Numbered from the stretch's first letter, positions 15,015 through 24,322 are shown. The stretch: DNA of 29,088 nucleotides from a virus (IMGVR_UViG_3300034356_000089:1-29088); one strand, 5' to 3'. Notes: generated by a model from the letters alone, not told the origin. A program made the numbers and translations.

Positions 15015-18000
15015 TTATCGTGCGAGTGAATATTTAAAGGGGTTAGAAGCAAAGGCCATATAAATGTATACTGCGGTGCCATCGTTATATCCTGCGGCGG
15101 TGTTTCTTAATTTAAAACCATTTGAAACAGCATCAAGCACACCATAACTATTATTTTCAGCATCATTTCCATTGGGCCAAAGTTGACCTGTCATTGCATT
15201 GTAAGTATTTCTTGCAACATCAAGAATAAGCCAGTAGCCTCCTGTAGTTTTTTGAATCAGAATAAATGCTGGTTTAAATCCTGTGTGTACAAACGGCCCA
15301 TCAGTAGTACCATTGCCTGTGTAAGAACCTATTGCAGAATATCCTGCTACGGGTGCAAAGCAGTAAGCAACCATTGTTACACCATTGTCATTGCTACCGC
15401 CATTGATATAAAAAACAGATGATGTAGGTGTTGTTGGGAAAGACCCATCAGTTGCAACTGCATCATTTGTATTTAGTTTTAAACGCTTCCCTGCGCCAGT
15501 TGTAGATGTGTAAACAGACCAATTAGATATTGCGCCTCTAAACTTATGTATCACCATACTAGGCACAACACCAAGCCCATGTCCAATAGACACATCGCTT
15601 CCATTTCCTGTCCAAGTAACAATTGAGAACCCACTTGTAGGATTTGCACTTACTGATGATGTGATAGAGCCTGATGTGTTCGTTACTGGCGTACCGCCTG
15701 CTTTCCATTGCCAACCCACATAATTGTAAGGAAGTTGATTTAAAGAACTAGAACTGGTAGTAAACGTAAATCCATTAGTGGTTCCTGCAATGCCAAAATT
15801 GTAGGTGTCTTCAGCGGCTGTGGAGTTTGTTGCGGAGTACTTTGTGTATCCTCTAACCGAATCAACAAGAAAATGACTTACTGCAACATCACGCCCTTTT
15901 GCCCATATTAAACCACCACCATTAGCTAAGTCAACATTGCTTGTGATAAGTCGAGGATTAACATTGTCACCATTTGCAGCCCATGTAGTGGCATCAAAAA
16001 ACTCACTAGCCAAAGTCGCACTTGTCGCACCAATCGTAGGCGTTGGCAAATTCTGTGTGCAAAGTGCTTTGAAGCCACTTGGGGCTGTGTAGGCAAATGG
16101 GCGTTGACCAAAATTGACTGTGGCAGTTGTACTGATTACGCCTGACAATGGGAAAATAGTTCTGCCGTTTAGTGTGCTTGATGAAAGACTGATGCTTCCC
16201 TGAGACACATTGTCCCTGTAGAAAACGATTGTCCCGCCATCAATATCCAACGCAACACCAATCGTTTGCGTACTAAAAGTAGAGCCGTATCCAGTATCTA
16301 CTGTGTCAATGCGCTTATTGCCTGTATTTCCGTAATACAGAATAGTTCCTGTAGAACTCTGCGGTGCGTCAGTACCTAGTGTGGCGTTATCTCCGCAGAT
16401 ACCAACAAAAGCATCTGAATTGCCGTTGACAATTTCCCAGTACCACTTACCGCTTGTCACGCCAATTGTGCCTACGGCTGAACTCCAACCCGCAGGGGCA
16501 GTAGAAAGAAGATTGCCATTACTTAGTGTCGGTTGAGACACAACTTTAATCAACGGGTTAAACGTAGCATAATTCCCTCGCACTTCACCACCCAAACCAG
16601 TATCTGTGCCATACAATGTTGGTGTATCAACAAGTGAATCATTACCAACGCCTGCACTTACGCTGAAGCCACTAGGTGTGAAGTTGTTGCCGTTACCTGA
16701 AGAGTCTGCACCAAGGGTGCCGGCAGTTGTGTTGGTGTTGTCTGAGAAGTTTAGATTGAAACCATTCGTACCATATGTTCCCACAAAATCAAGTGGTGCC
16801 CATACGCCTGTTGTTGGGTTTGTCCAACCGAATGACGAAGGTGTTAATGCTTGCCCGTCAATAAAGTTAACATCGGTTATGTAGCCTCTAAAATAAGTTG
16901 CGGCTGTGTATCCAATACTTGTAAGACCTGTTGAATTTATGTATGTATCCAAATTTTGTGATGGATAAGTTGAACTCCCATAAGAAACTTCAGAACCATT
17001 TACATACAGTCTTACTCTGTTAGCCGAAATTGTTTGAGTTGTATCTACAGCACAAACAATGTGATACCACGCAGACACATCACGATAAACACTTGCACTT
17101 TGAACGGAAAAAGCAGAACCAGAAACTGGACTGAAAAAACATAACGCATCTGTTGTTAATGCAGTCATATCTGTTCCACCAAAACACAAATACTGTGAGT
17201 ATGGTGAGCCTTGCGTAGAAAATATAGGAACACCTGCCGCAGGTAATGCACTTCTTTTAACCCAACCACTCCATGTAAATGTTTTACTATTTGTAGCACT
17301 CGCAGGAGTACGACTCAAATAAGCAGAATCTGCGCTATTAAACCTCAAAGAACGTGAAATCTGATAATCAGGATTTGCGTACAATGTTGGTGTTGTTGGA
17401 GCCAATGTACCATTAGCATAGAACGTGTGAACGATGTATCCATTAGCGTAGCTTAATGTACCACCAGTGAAGAACTGAGTTGTGCCTGGATAACGAATGA
17501 TGACAATACCGCTACCGCCATTGCCGCCAGCCGTTGGCGTTCCTGTACCACCATTACCGCCGCCACCGCCGCCCGTATTAACAGTTCCACTACCTGATGT
17601 ACCGCCCCTTGCGGCATTACCACCGCCACCAACACCGCCAACCCCCAATGTTCCAGATGTGTATGTGCCAGCACCACCGCCTCCAGCATAGGCAGTAACT
17701 GTTCCCGAAATAGAAGAAGCAATACCACCGCCCCCATTTCCACCAACAGTACTTGTTCCGTTTGATCCAACTGTTCCTGCACCGCCTCCACCACCGCCGC
17801 CATAAGCACTAGACGTATAAGTTCCTGTTCCGCCAGCATTACCTTGACCGTTAATACCAGAACCACCGGGACCAGGATCTAGTGAGCCAGTAGAACTACC
17901 ACCACCACCAGAACCACCAGACAAACCAGTAACCTCAGTCGTTCCAGAAGGCCGCTGATTACCACCCGCACCTCCACCAGTAGATGTAATAGAACCAAAT

Positions 18001-18287
18001 ACAGAGTTGGCGCCAGAAGTTCCTTGGACGGTAGATGACCCTACGCCACCAGCACCAACAGTAACTGTATAAGAAGACCCGGCTGTAATACCCACATGTC
18101 CAGCAAGAAAACCACCTCCACCACCTCCACCACTACCAGTTGAAGTGAGGATGGCGCCGCCACCAGACCCGCCACCAGCAACGACCAAATACTCCACAAC
18201 AGACGGAGGAAAGTTTCCCGTCCAAGTCTGGTTTTTAACCGCTTGACTGACCTGACTCAGCGTCCACATTCCACTATATTGGGGCAT
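15015..18287 (-). CDS. Long multidomain tail fibre, paralog 2 (Gly-rich + LamG + SPRY + C-terminal region)
   Basis: A 1090-residue fibre, the same length as its paralog at 20159-23431. The order is a leader with LSQVSQAVKNQTW, then a glycine-rich domain (about 31-275), then a LamG-like jellyroll (about 315-495, with SLRFNSADSAYL, AWYHIVCAVDTTQ, ITDVNFIDGQALTPSSFG). Next is a segment with LNFSDNTNTTAGTLG, then an SPRY-like domain (about 580-740, GKWYWEIVNG near 615, VNFGQRPFAYTAPSGFKAL at its end). The C-terminal fibre region (about 760-1090) contains LIWAKGRDVAVSH and YNYVGWQWKAGG, and both paralogs end in FKY(S/A)LAR. A TAGGAAT ribosome site precedes the ATG. Receptor-binding fibre is inferred from the domains; the host ligand cannot be deduced. 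Confidence 0.85.
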   Translation of the reverse strand: MPQYSGMWTLSQVSQAVKNQTWTGNFPPSVVEYLVVAGGGSGGGAILTSTGSGGGGGGGFLAGHVGITAGSSYTVTVGAGGVGSSTVQGTSGANSVFGSITSTGGGAGGNQRPSGTTEVTGLSGGSGGGGSSTGSLDPGPGGSGINGQGNAGGTGTYTSSAYGGGGGGGAGTVGSNGTSTVGGNGGGGIASSISGTVTAYAGGGGAGTYTSGTLGVGGVGGGGNAARGGTSGSGTVNTGGGGGGNGGTGTPTAGGNGGSGIVIIRYPGTTQFFTGGTLSYANGYIVHTFYANGTLAPTTPTLYANPDYQISRSLRFNSADSAYLSRTPASATNSKTFTWSGWVKRSALPAAGVPIFSTQGSPYSQYLCFGGTDMTALTTDALCFFSPVSGSAFSVQSASVYRDVSAWYHIVCAVDTTQTISANRVRLYVNGSEVSYGSSTYPSQNLDTYINSTGLTSIGYTAATYFRGYITDVNFIDGQALTPSSFGWTNPTTGVWAPLDFVGTYGTNGFNLNFSDNTNTTAGTLGADSSGNGNNFTPSGFSVSAGVGNDSLVDTPTLYGTDTGLGGEVRGNYATFNPLIKVVSQPTLSNGNLLSTAPAGWSSAVGTIGVTSGKWYWEIVNGNSDAFVGICGDNATLGTDAPQSSTGTILYYGNTGNKRIDTVDTGYGSTFSTQTIGVALDIDGGTIVFYRDNVSQGSISLSSSTLNGRTIFPLSGVISTTATVNFGQRPFAYTAPSGFKALCTQNLPTPTIGATSATLASEFFDATTWAANGDNVNPRLITSNVDLANGGGLIWAKGRDVAVSHFLVDSVRGYTKYSATNSTAAEDTYNFGIAGTTNGFTFTTSSSSLNQLPYNYVGWQWKAGGTPVTNTSGSITSSVSANPTSGFSIVTWTGNGSDVSIGHGLGVVPSMVIHKFRGAISNWSVYTSTTGAGKRLKLNTNDAVATDGSFPTTPTSSVFYINGGSNDNGVTMVAYCFAPVAGYSAIGSYTGNGTTDGPFVHTGFKPAFILIQKTTGGYWLILDVARNTYNAMTGQLWPNGNDAENNSYGVLDAVSNGFKLRNTAAGYNDGTAVYIYMAFASNPFKYSLAR

Positions 18288-18298
18288 AATTATTCCTA

Positions 18299-18649
18299 TT
18301 ATACAGTTGGTGCTACAAATTCAATCCAAGATGTTGTGGGTTCGTCCCAACGATAAATCTTGTTATCTGTCGGCATAGGTGTTGGCGCTTCCCACAAATA
18401 TGTATTTTCGTTCTTAGTCCAAGAAGCAAAGGGCTGTGGCCCATAAAAGCCTACGCCGTCATACAACATTCCAATGCCTGCGTAGTTCTTACGCAATGGG
18501 CGCCCTTCAGGATGCTGACCGCCATGGGTGTTGTATGAAGTTTGAACCCACAATGATGGATCACCCCAATGTCCAAGGTTCAATGTTTCTTGATCTATCA
18601 CGATGACTGAAGTCACTACACCGTTTTCTACTTTAGCAAAATGTGCCAT
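18299..18649 (-). CDS. Small conserved phage protein within the fibre cassette, function unknown
   Basis: A 116-residue protein opening MAHFAKVENGVVTSVIVID, with a central WVQTSYNTHGGQHPEG motif and YAGIGMLYDGVGFYGPQP later. It is rich in aromatic residues and has no signal peptide or membrane segment. I recognise this type as a small protein common near tail-fibre genes of aquatic T4-like phages, but its function is not known. A GGAGAT ribosome site precedes the ATG at 18649. It lies between the glycine-rich protein and the second 1090-residue fibre and has no counterpart in the first cassette, so it is either an insertion there or a loss from the other copy. It could be a fibre accessory or capping protein; this is a guess. 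Confidence 0.7.
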   Translation of the reverse strand: MAHFAKVENGVVTSVIVIDQETLNLGHWGDPSLWVQTSYNTHGGQHPEGRPLRKNYAGIGMLYDGVGFYGPQPFASWTKNENTYLWEAPTPMPTDNKIYRWDEPTTSWIEFVAPTV

Positions 18650-18662
18650 ATTTTATCTCCGT

Positions 18663-19505
18663 TTAAAAAGTAATTGTTCCACTACTTGTGAATGTATATA
18701 TCTGATATCCATCAGCATAGTTTATCTGAGGGCTTCCTGTTGTAGAAGCTGGTGCTGAAAAATATGCAGGGTAACGAATGATTACGATGCCGGAGCCGCC
18801 AGCAGTAGCCTTATAAGGTGATGACCCACCACCTCCACCACTACCAGAATTTGCTAAAGCAGAAGTACCCGGAACTGTGTTATACGCCGCACCAGTACCA
18901 CCGCCAGAATTTCCTAAACCACCAACTGGAAAACTTGCACCTCCTCCACCGCCAGCGTAAAAAACTCTTTGGCCTGTAATGGTTGAACAAGTACCCGCTC
19001 CAGCAATTCCAGCTATAATTGATGTTGAATTTCCACCAGCAGAACCAGAGCCACCTCCGCCACCGCCACCTGTGTTTCCAGAACCGGGATATATTGCATT
19101 GCCACCAGCAAAGCCTTGACCCGATGTACCAGCACCGCCAGAAACAGTTCCTGAAGTACTATCACCTGCGCCACCACCAGAGCCACCAGAAACGCCAGCA
19201 TAACCCCTATCACTACCATAGCCACCGCCAATTGTTTCAATGCTAGAAAAAACAGAACTAGTGCCTCTTGCTTCACCAGCGCCACCAGCGCCAATAGTAA
19301 TTGTGTTATTTGCACCAGCGGTAACAGCAAAACCTGTTGCAGTTAAAAGGCCGCCAGCACCACCTCCACCGCCTTGTGCGCCACTTGGCGTAATATTTCC
19401 TCCGCCACCACCACCAGCGACAACTAGATATTCAACAGTTGTTGGTTTACCGCCTGCTAGTGGATCAAAGTTTGCGGATATGAACCCGCCCAAGTTAGCT
19501 GACAT
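18663..19505 (-). CDS. Free-standing glycine-rich fibre/adhesin protein, cassette 2
   Basis: A 280-residue glycine-rich protein starting MSANLGGFISANFDPLAGG. I chose the ATG at 19505 over the longer in-frame ATG at 19532. It sits 4 nt past the stop of the previous gene with a GGAAC ribosome site about 8 nt upstream, whereas the longer start would be buried 23 nt inside the previous gene. The domain runs from VEYLVVAGGGGGG to SGIVIIRYP, and the tail ends YTFTSSGTITF, nearly the same as the ending of the 23438-24322 protein. It is one of four glycine-rich domains in the window and is probably a fibre tip or adhesin. Glycine codons raise the local G+C relative to neighbouring genes. Confidence 0.8.
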   Translation of the reverse strand: MSANLGGFISANFDPLAGGKPTTVEYLVVAGGGGGGNITPSGAQGGGGGAGGLLTATGFAVTAGANNTITIGAGGAGEARGTSSVFSSIETIGGGYGSDRGYAGVSGGSGGGAGDSTSGTVSGGAGTSGQGFAGGNAIYPGSGNTGGGGGGGSGSAGGNSTSIIAGIAGAGTCSTITGQRVFYAGGGGGASFPVGGLGNSGGGTGAAYNTVPGTSALANSGSGGGGGSSPYKATAGGSGIVIIRYPAYFSAPASTTGSPQINYADGYQIYTFTSSGTITF

Positions 19506-19509
19506 TATT

Positions 19510-20082
19510 TTAGTTCCAGTTAGCAGATGCAACTGCTGTGATAAAAGCTGTCATATCTGAGGCTGCGGTTACGGCTGCAATTAATCTATCGCATTCTGTG
19601 AGAATAGCCGCACGTTTAGTTGCTACATCAGTCGGAATTGCTACATTGCGTTCTACTTTGCGAATCACCATCCAATCAGTCTCGGAAAGCAATGAATTAG
19701 CTGTCTGCTTAAACTGAGTCTTGTATTGTGATTTCAATCCCTTAGTGACCATTTGTTCAGTTGAATCTACCATTGCGCCATGTTCACCAACAGTAGCATC
19801 CCAGACTTTAACATACATGGGTGTGTTATCTTCATTGACTTCTAATCTGTCTTCTAAAATCTTAGGTGTATTGACATATGTTCGTGTGACAGAATCTGCA
19901 CCCACTTCATATTTATCAAATGTAACGAAATAGAATTGTTGATTTTCTTGATGCCCGTCAACAATTGGTCTAGCGCCACGCTGAATAGCATAGAGATGAC
20001 TAGGGCGAGGTTCATTCGGAAACAAAGCCTGTAGTTCACCAACTTCAGCGATTTCATTGTTTTCTGTTATTAATGCGTACAT
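19510..20082 (-). CDS. Tail-fibre assembly chaperone-like protein, paralog 1
   Basis: A 190-residue soluble protein. The N-terminal half (MYALITENNEIAEVGELQAL to TYVNTPKILED) is a compact domain. Residues about 80-110 are a linker. The C-terminal 80 residues carry KQTANSLLSETDWMVIRK, then ERNVAIPTDV and ECDRLIAAV. The LxxTDWxxxRKxE segment is like that of phage tail-assembly chaperones that assist fibre folding and are encoded right after the fibre. Its place immediately downstream of a 1090-residue fibre fits that role, but the assignment is inference. A TAGGAA ribosome site precedes the start, and a possible variant late promoter (TCTAAATA) lies at 20111-20118. Compared with its paralog at 14496-15005 it has roughly 20 extra residues in the linker; the two ends are highly similar. 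Confidence 0.75.
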   Translation of the reverse strand: MYALITENNEIAEVGELQALFPNEPRPSHLYAIQRGARPIVDGHQENQQFYFVTFDKYEVGADSVTRTYVNTPKILEDRLEVNEDNTPMYVKVWDATVGEHGAMVDSTEQMVTKGLKSQYKTQFKQTANSLLSETDWMVIRKVERNVAIPTDVATKRAAILTECDRLIAAVTAASDMTAFITAVASANWN

Positions 20083-20110
20083 AGTTTTTTCCTATTATCT
20101 AACGATTGAA

Positions 20111-20118
20111 TATTTAGA
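20111..20118 (-). promoter_or_regulatory. Possible variant late promoter before the first chaperone-like gene
   Basis: TCTAAATA on the minus strand in the 76-nt gap between the first 1090-residue fibre and the 190-residue gene. It contains CTAAATA, a late-promoter core described for T4-like cyanophages. The rest of this gap shows no hairpin or other feature. Confidence 0.35.
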
Positions 20119-20158
20119 CGGGATGTTTAATTGATGCGTGGTTTACGAATTCTTTTTA

Positions 20159-23100
20159 TCACCGAGCCAAAGCGTATTTGAATGGATGGGAAGCAAAAGC
20201 CATGTAAAGAAAGCTATCTCCATTACCAGAATTAAAATAAGTACCGTCTCGTAATTTAAATCCGTTGCTTAGTATATCCATTCCGTTTCCTGCGGAATAT
20301 TCAACGGTTATGGCGTTTGCATCAAGTTCTAGAACGGCTGCGTTGTATGGACTTCTTATTGCGTCAATCATTGTCCAAGGCGCTCCAGATGCGTCAAAGC
20401 GTTTTAGCATAATAAAAGCAGGTCTAAATCCCGTGTATAAAAATGGTCCATCAGCATTCGCATTGGCTGTGTAAGAGCCAAATTTGCTATACCCTGCTAC
20501 TTCAGCAAAACAGTATGCGACATAAGTAGTGGCTGAAGTATTAACGGCGGCCGCCGAAGAAATTGAGAATACAGTTGATGTGGGCGATGTGTCACTCCAC
20601 AAAGCAACTACTGAGCCTTGTGCATCGGTTGTGTTCAAAGCAATATATTTTGTATTGCCTAAAGCAACATGATAACTATTCCAATTATAACTTGAACCGC
20701 TTCTCTCTTTAACAACATAAAAACTAGGCGCAACACCCAATCCATGGCCGACAGTAGCGGCCGACCCTGTACCCGTATACGTCACAATACTAAAACCACT
20801 TGTGCGATTTGCACTTACGTTTGAGATGGAACTGCCATCTTTGTTGGTTGACCCTGCGTTGTTGCCAGCCCTCCACTGCCATGCAACATAAGTTTCACCA
20901 GTTAGATTCATATTGTCAGTAGTGTTTAAAGTAAATCCATTACTGTTGATAGAACTAAGACATGAGCCTGTGTCTTCAGCAATTGCTAAATCTGTATATA
21001 AAACTTTGTTAATTCCACGAACACTATCCATCAATCTATGGCTTCTATTAACACTTCTATCTTTTATCCAAATCCAATCGGGTTGAAATGCACCTGAATT
21101 TACAATTGCTTGTGTTGCTGATGTACCAGTATAAAGATTTATACCAAAGAACTTACTAGCCAAAGTCTCACTTGAACCACCGATTGCAGGTGTAGGTAAG
21201 TTCTGTGTGTTTAGTGCTTTGAAGCCTGTTGGTGCCGTATATGCGAATGGGCGTTGACCGAAGTTATGTGTGCAACTGTCTGTGGTATCAAAACCGCTTG
21301 TAGCTGGATTTAATGTGTAGCCTGACAAATTAGTATATGCGGCATTTGTTCCCGCTACTGGGTCACCACTTGCAAACCAAGTGCCGTTTTTACCCCACCA
21401 AATTTTACCTGAATCCATATCCATGGCAACAATCATTACGTCATTTTGAGCAAACGCAGAACCATAAGCAGTTCCTGATCCTGTGTTATTTCTCTTTTGC
21501 CCGTTTGACGCATAAACACCCCAAGAATTATTGTATGCACCAACATAAGCACTGCTTGGATTGGTGGTTACGTTGTATGTATTGTCATCAACGCCATGCA
21601 TTACAGTTTGTGTTGTGCCTGTGATTGTTACTTCCCAATACCATTTTCCACTTGCTACAGCAATAGATGCCCGTGCAGAATTCCAACCACCAGAAGCAGT
21701 TACTTGGTCTAAGTTGCCATTTGACAGCGTTACTGTTGAACCTTTATTGATGGGGTTCATTGTCGAGTAATTCCCTCGCACAGTACCACCCACACCAGTA
21801 TCAAAACCGTATGGTGTTGGAGTATCTACCATGCTGTCATTACCGGCACCCGCAGTCACGCTGAAGTTATTAGGTGTAAAGTTGTTGCCGTTACCTGAGT
21901 AGTCTTTACCCAATGTAGCCGCTGTTGTGTTCGTATTGTCTGAGAAGTTGATGTAGAAGCCGTTAGTGCCGTATGTACCTGTATATTTAATAGGTGCCCA
22001 CACACCTGTGGTTGTGCTTGTAGCGCCAAACGATGATGGGGTTAGGGCTTGACCGTCAATGAAGTTCACCTCTGTCATATACGCACTTAAAAAAGACCCT
22101 GTGCCTATGCTACCCAAATTGGCACTGTAACCGCTAGTGTTTAATCTTGTAAATGTGTAATTTTGAGTTGGGTATGTTGCGGTTGTAAATGCCGTTACCT
22201 GCACCCCATTTATATACATCAAGATTCTGTTTGCCGCAGTTGCTTGCGTAGTGTCAATTGCAATAACAATGTGATACCAAGCAGACGAGTCACGAAATAC
22301 TTGCGTAGTAACCAAGTCTGCACTACTTGCGCCATTAAGGAAAAATCTTAAGGTGTCCCCTGTATTGTTCCATGTAAGAGTATCTGTATTTGATGTTCCA
22401 GCACTAAATAGTGTTGAATATGCGCCAATTGTTAAAGCACTGCGCTTTACCCACCCTGACCAAGTTGCTTTCTGTGTATCACCTGTTGTTTGGGCGCGGT
22501 CAAGATAAGCAGAGTCAGCACTATTAAACCGTAATGACCTGCTAATCTGATATGAAGTGTTATAAGCCGTTGGCGTTGTTGGAGCCAATGTGCCGTTTGA
22601 GTTGAAGATGTGACTAATGTATCCGTTGTTGTAGTTAACTGTACCGCCAGTGTAGAACACAATGTTCCCTGGATAACGAACGATTACAATACCCGAACCG
22701 CCTGCGGCTCCAGTATAACCTGCCGCTCCACCGCCCCCACCACCACCTGTATTGACAGCACCTGCGGTTGCCGTATTGTAGCCACCAGTTCCTCCTCCAC
22801 CTACACCACCAAGACCTGGCAAAACTGGGCCACCATCAGCATAACCAGAACCACCGCCTCCACCAGCATAGAGTGTTAAAGTTCCACTAATGTCGCTTGC
22901 AATACCAGCACCGCCTCTGCCGCCTCTAAGTTTGAATCCATTTTGTCCAGCAGTACCCGCTCCGCCTCCGCCACCACCACCAACATAGTTACTAGTACCT
23001 GCGCCAATATAAGCGTAATTACCACCAGCATTACCTTGACCAGAAACGCCTTGACCGCCTAAATTAGGAGTTGCACTTCCAAGTTGCCCAGAGCCACCGC

Positions 23101-23431
23101 CAGAGCCGCCATTGCCGCCCGGAGTTGCGCCAGCACCGCCACCTGTTGCAGAAATAACACCAAAAGCTGAACTAACGCCTTGATTTCCAACATTGGCTGT
23201 TGAAGAAGCGGCGCCACCAGCGCCAACTGTAACGCTATAAGAAGTCCCAATAGTAACGGGAACCATACCTGTTAGTAAACCACCTGCACCTCCACCGCCA
23301 ACATAGTGACCAGTACCACCACCGCCAGCAACAACAAGATACTCTACAAATTGAGGTGGATTAAATGCTGACCATGCGCCTTGACGAATGGCTTGGTTAA
23401 CTTGTTTGAGATTAAAAATACCTTGTGCCAT
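20159..23431 (-). CDS. Long multidomain tail fibre, paralog 1 (Gly-rich + LamG + SPRY + C-terminal region)
   Basis: A 1090-residue fibre. After a leader with LKQVNQAIRQGAW, residues about 28-250 form the glycine-rich domain (VEYLVVAGGGG to SGIVIVRYPG). Residues about 295-480 form a LamG/concanavalin-like jellyroll, with SLRFNSADSAYL, AWYHIVIAIDTTQ and MTEVNFIDGQALTPSSFG. Residues about 560-740 look SPRY-like, with GKWYWEVTI at about 595 and FGQRPFAYTAPTGFKAL closing it. From about 760 to the end there is a fibre C-terminal region of the kind labelled DUF7483 (family name uncertain), with WIWIKDRSVNRSH and YVAWQWRAG. LamG and SPRY domains suggest glycan or protein receptor binding. A clear AAGGAT ribosome site precedes the ATG at 23431. 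It is paralogous over its whole length to 15015-18287, which has the same residue count. Confidence 0.85.
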   Translation of the reverse strand: MAQGIFNLKQVNQAIRQGAWSAFNPPQFVEYLVVAGGGGTGHYVGGGGAGGLLTGMVPVTIGTSYSVTVGAGGAASSTANVGNQGVSSAFGVISATGGGAGATPGGNGGSGGGSGQLGSATPNLGGQGVSGQGNAGGNYAYIGAGTSNYVGGGGGGGAGTAGQNGFKLRGGRGGAGIASDISGTLTLYAGGGGGSGYADGGPVLPGLGGVGGGGTGGYNTATAGAVNTGGGGGGGAAGYTGAAGGSGIVIVRYPGNIVFYTGGTVNYNNGYISHIFNSNGTLAPTTPTAYNTSYQISRSLRFNSADSAYLDRAQTTGDTQKATWSGWVKRSALTIGAYSTLFSAGTSNTDTLTWNNTGDTLRFFLNGASSADLVTTQVFRDSSAWYHIVIAIDTTQATAANRILMYINGVQVTAFTTATYPTQNYTFTRLNTSGYSANLGSIGTGSFLSAYMTEVNFIDGQALTPSSFGATSTTTGVWAPIKYTGTYGTNGFYINFSDNTNTTAATLGKDYSGNGNNFTPNNFSVTAGAGNDSMVDTPTPYGFDTGVGGTVRGNYSTMNPINKGSTVTLSNGNLDQVTASGGWNSARASIAVASGKWYWEVTITGTTQTVMHGVDDNTYNVTTNPSSAYVGAYNNSWGVYASNGQKRNNTGSGTAYGSAFAQNDVMIVAMDMDSGKIWWGKNGTWFASGDPVAGTNAAYTNLSGYTLNPATSGFDTTDSCTHNFGQRPFAYTAPTGFKALNTQNLPTPAIGGSSETLASKFFGINLYTGTSATQAIVNSGAFQPDWIWIKDRSVNRSHRLMDSVRGINKVLYTDLAIAEDTGSCLSSINSNGFTLNTTDNMNLTGETYVAWQWRAGNNAGSTNKDGSSISNVSANRTSGFSIVTYTGTGSAATVGHGLGVAPSFYVVKERSGSSYNWNSYHVALGNTKYIALNTTDAQGSVVALWSDTSPTSTVFSISSAAAVNTSATTYVAYCFAEVAGYSKFGSYTANANADGPFLYTGFRPAFIMLKRFDASGAPWTMIDAIRSPYNAAVLELDANAITVEYSAGNGMDILSNGFKLRDGTYFNSGNGDSFLYMAFASHPFKYALAR

Positions 23432-23437
23432 ATATCC

Positions 23438-24322
23438 TTAGAATGTAATTGTGCCAGATGCAACAAATGTGTATACACGCCAGCCGCCAGTAACGATCAT
23501 TTCAGGCGAACCTGTTGTTGATTTAGCAGGCGCTAAGTAAGATGGGTAACGAATGATAACAATGCCTGAGCCGCCTGCACCTGATTCTGATGGACCGTTT
23601 GTGCCACCACCTCCACCACCGCCTGTGTTATAGAGACCATTGCCGCCCGCATAAGGTCCAGGAGAGTAATAGATACCACCAGTTCCACCACCACCCGCAC
23701 CACCTGAGGGAATATTTGATGAAACTGTGCCGCCACCTCCACCGCCACCGTAAAAAACTCGTGAGCCAGAAATTGAAGAAACGAATCCTGTTCCACCAAA
23801 ACTAGGATCGATACTATTGTCGGCACTGCCACTACCAGTACCGCCTATTGAGCCAGCACCTCCGCCTCCACCAGCAGAGTTAACGTTTGAAATATTGGAG
23901 TATACTCCACCAGCATTGCCCTGACCAAAAATTCCAGAACCCGTAGGAGTATTTGATGTTGTAGCACCACCGCCCGACCCGCCATTATTGCCGTATCCGT
24001 AAGATGAACCACCACCACCGCCGCCACCAACTGATGTTATAGAGCCAAATATAGAATTACTTCCGTTATCACCAGCGTAAGTAGATGCACCACCTGCACC
24101 ACCTGCACCCACAGTCACAGTAATGCTAGAGCCGCTATTGACAAGATATCCAGTAGCAGTTAATACACCACCTGCACCACCACCACCGCCAACACCAGAA
24201 ATATAATTCTGTCTACCGCCTCCACCACCGCCAGCAACAACTAGATATTCTACCTCTTTAACAGGAGAGTTGATGCCGTCAAGTCCGGTTGAAACAATAC
24301 CACCTACATATCGTTTAGACAT
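23438..24322 (-). CDS. Free-standing glycine-rich fibre/adhesin protein, cassette 1
   Basis: A 294-residue protein that is almost entirely one glycine-rich domain. After a short leader (MSKRYVGGIVSTGLDGI) the domain opens with VEYLVVAGGGGGG, continues through many runs of 4-7 glycines and closes with SGIVIIRYP near residue 256, followed by a short tail ending in FVASGTITF. This is the glycine-rich phage fibre domain (PF21722 type, assigned from memory). Related glycine-rich tips, such as the gp38 adhesin of Salmonella phage S16, fold as polyglycine-II sandwiches and bind host receptors; extending that here is inference. The ribosome site is weak. It closely resembles the 280-residue protein at 18663-19505 and precedes a 1090-residue fibre carrying the same domain. 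Confidence 0.8.
   Translation of the reverse strand: MSKRYVGGIVSTGLDGINSPVKEVEYLVVAGGGGGGRQNYISGVGGGGGAGGVLTATGYLVNSGSSITVTVGAGGAGGASTYAGDNGSNSIFGSITSVGGGGGGGSSYGYGNNGGSGGGATTSNTPTGSGIFGQGNAGGVYSNISNVNSAGGGGGAGSIGGTGSGSADNSIDPSFGGTGFVSSISGSRVFYGGGGGGGTVSSNIPSGGAGGGGTGGIYYSPGPYAGGNGLYNTGGGGGGGTNGPSESGAGGSGIVIIRYPSYLAPAKSTTGSPEMIVTGGWRVYTFVASGTITF

Noticed and set aside
17453-17866. Minus-strand frame of 137 codons rich in Val, Leu and Ala
   Set aside because: It is an alternate-frame reading of the glycine-rich domain coding sequence within the second 1090-residue fibre; similar shadows occur at 19013-19330 and 23533-23832.
19506-19532. Longer start for the 280-residue glycine-rich protein
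   Set aside because: It would lie inside the preceding gene without a proper ribosome site, while the ATG at 19505 has one and sits just past the stop.
14496-24322. Retroelement-type tropism switching (diversity-generating) in the fibre block
   Set aside because: No reverse transcriptase gene, template repeat or accessory gene was seen; the similar copies are whole coding cassettes instead of short variable repeats.
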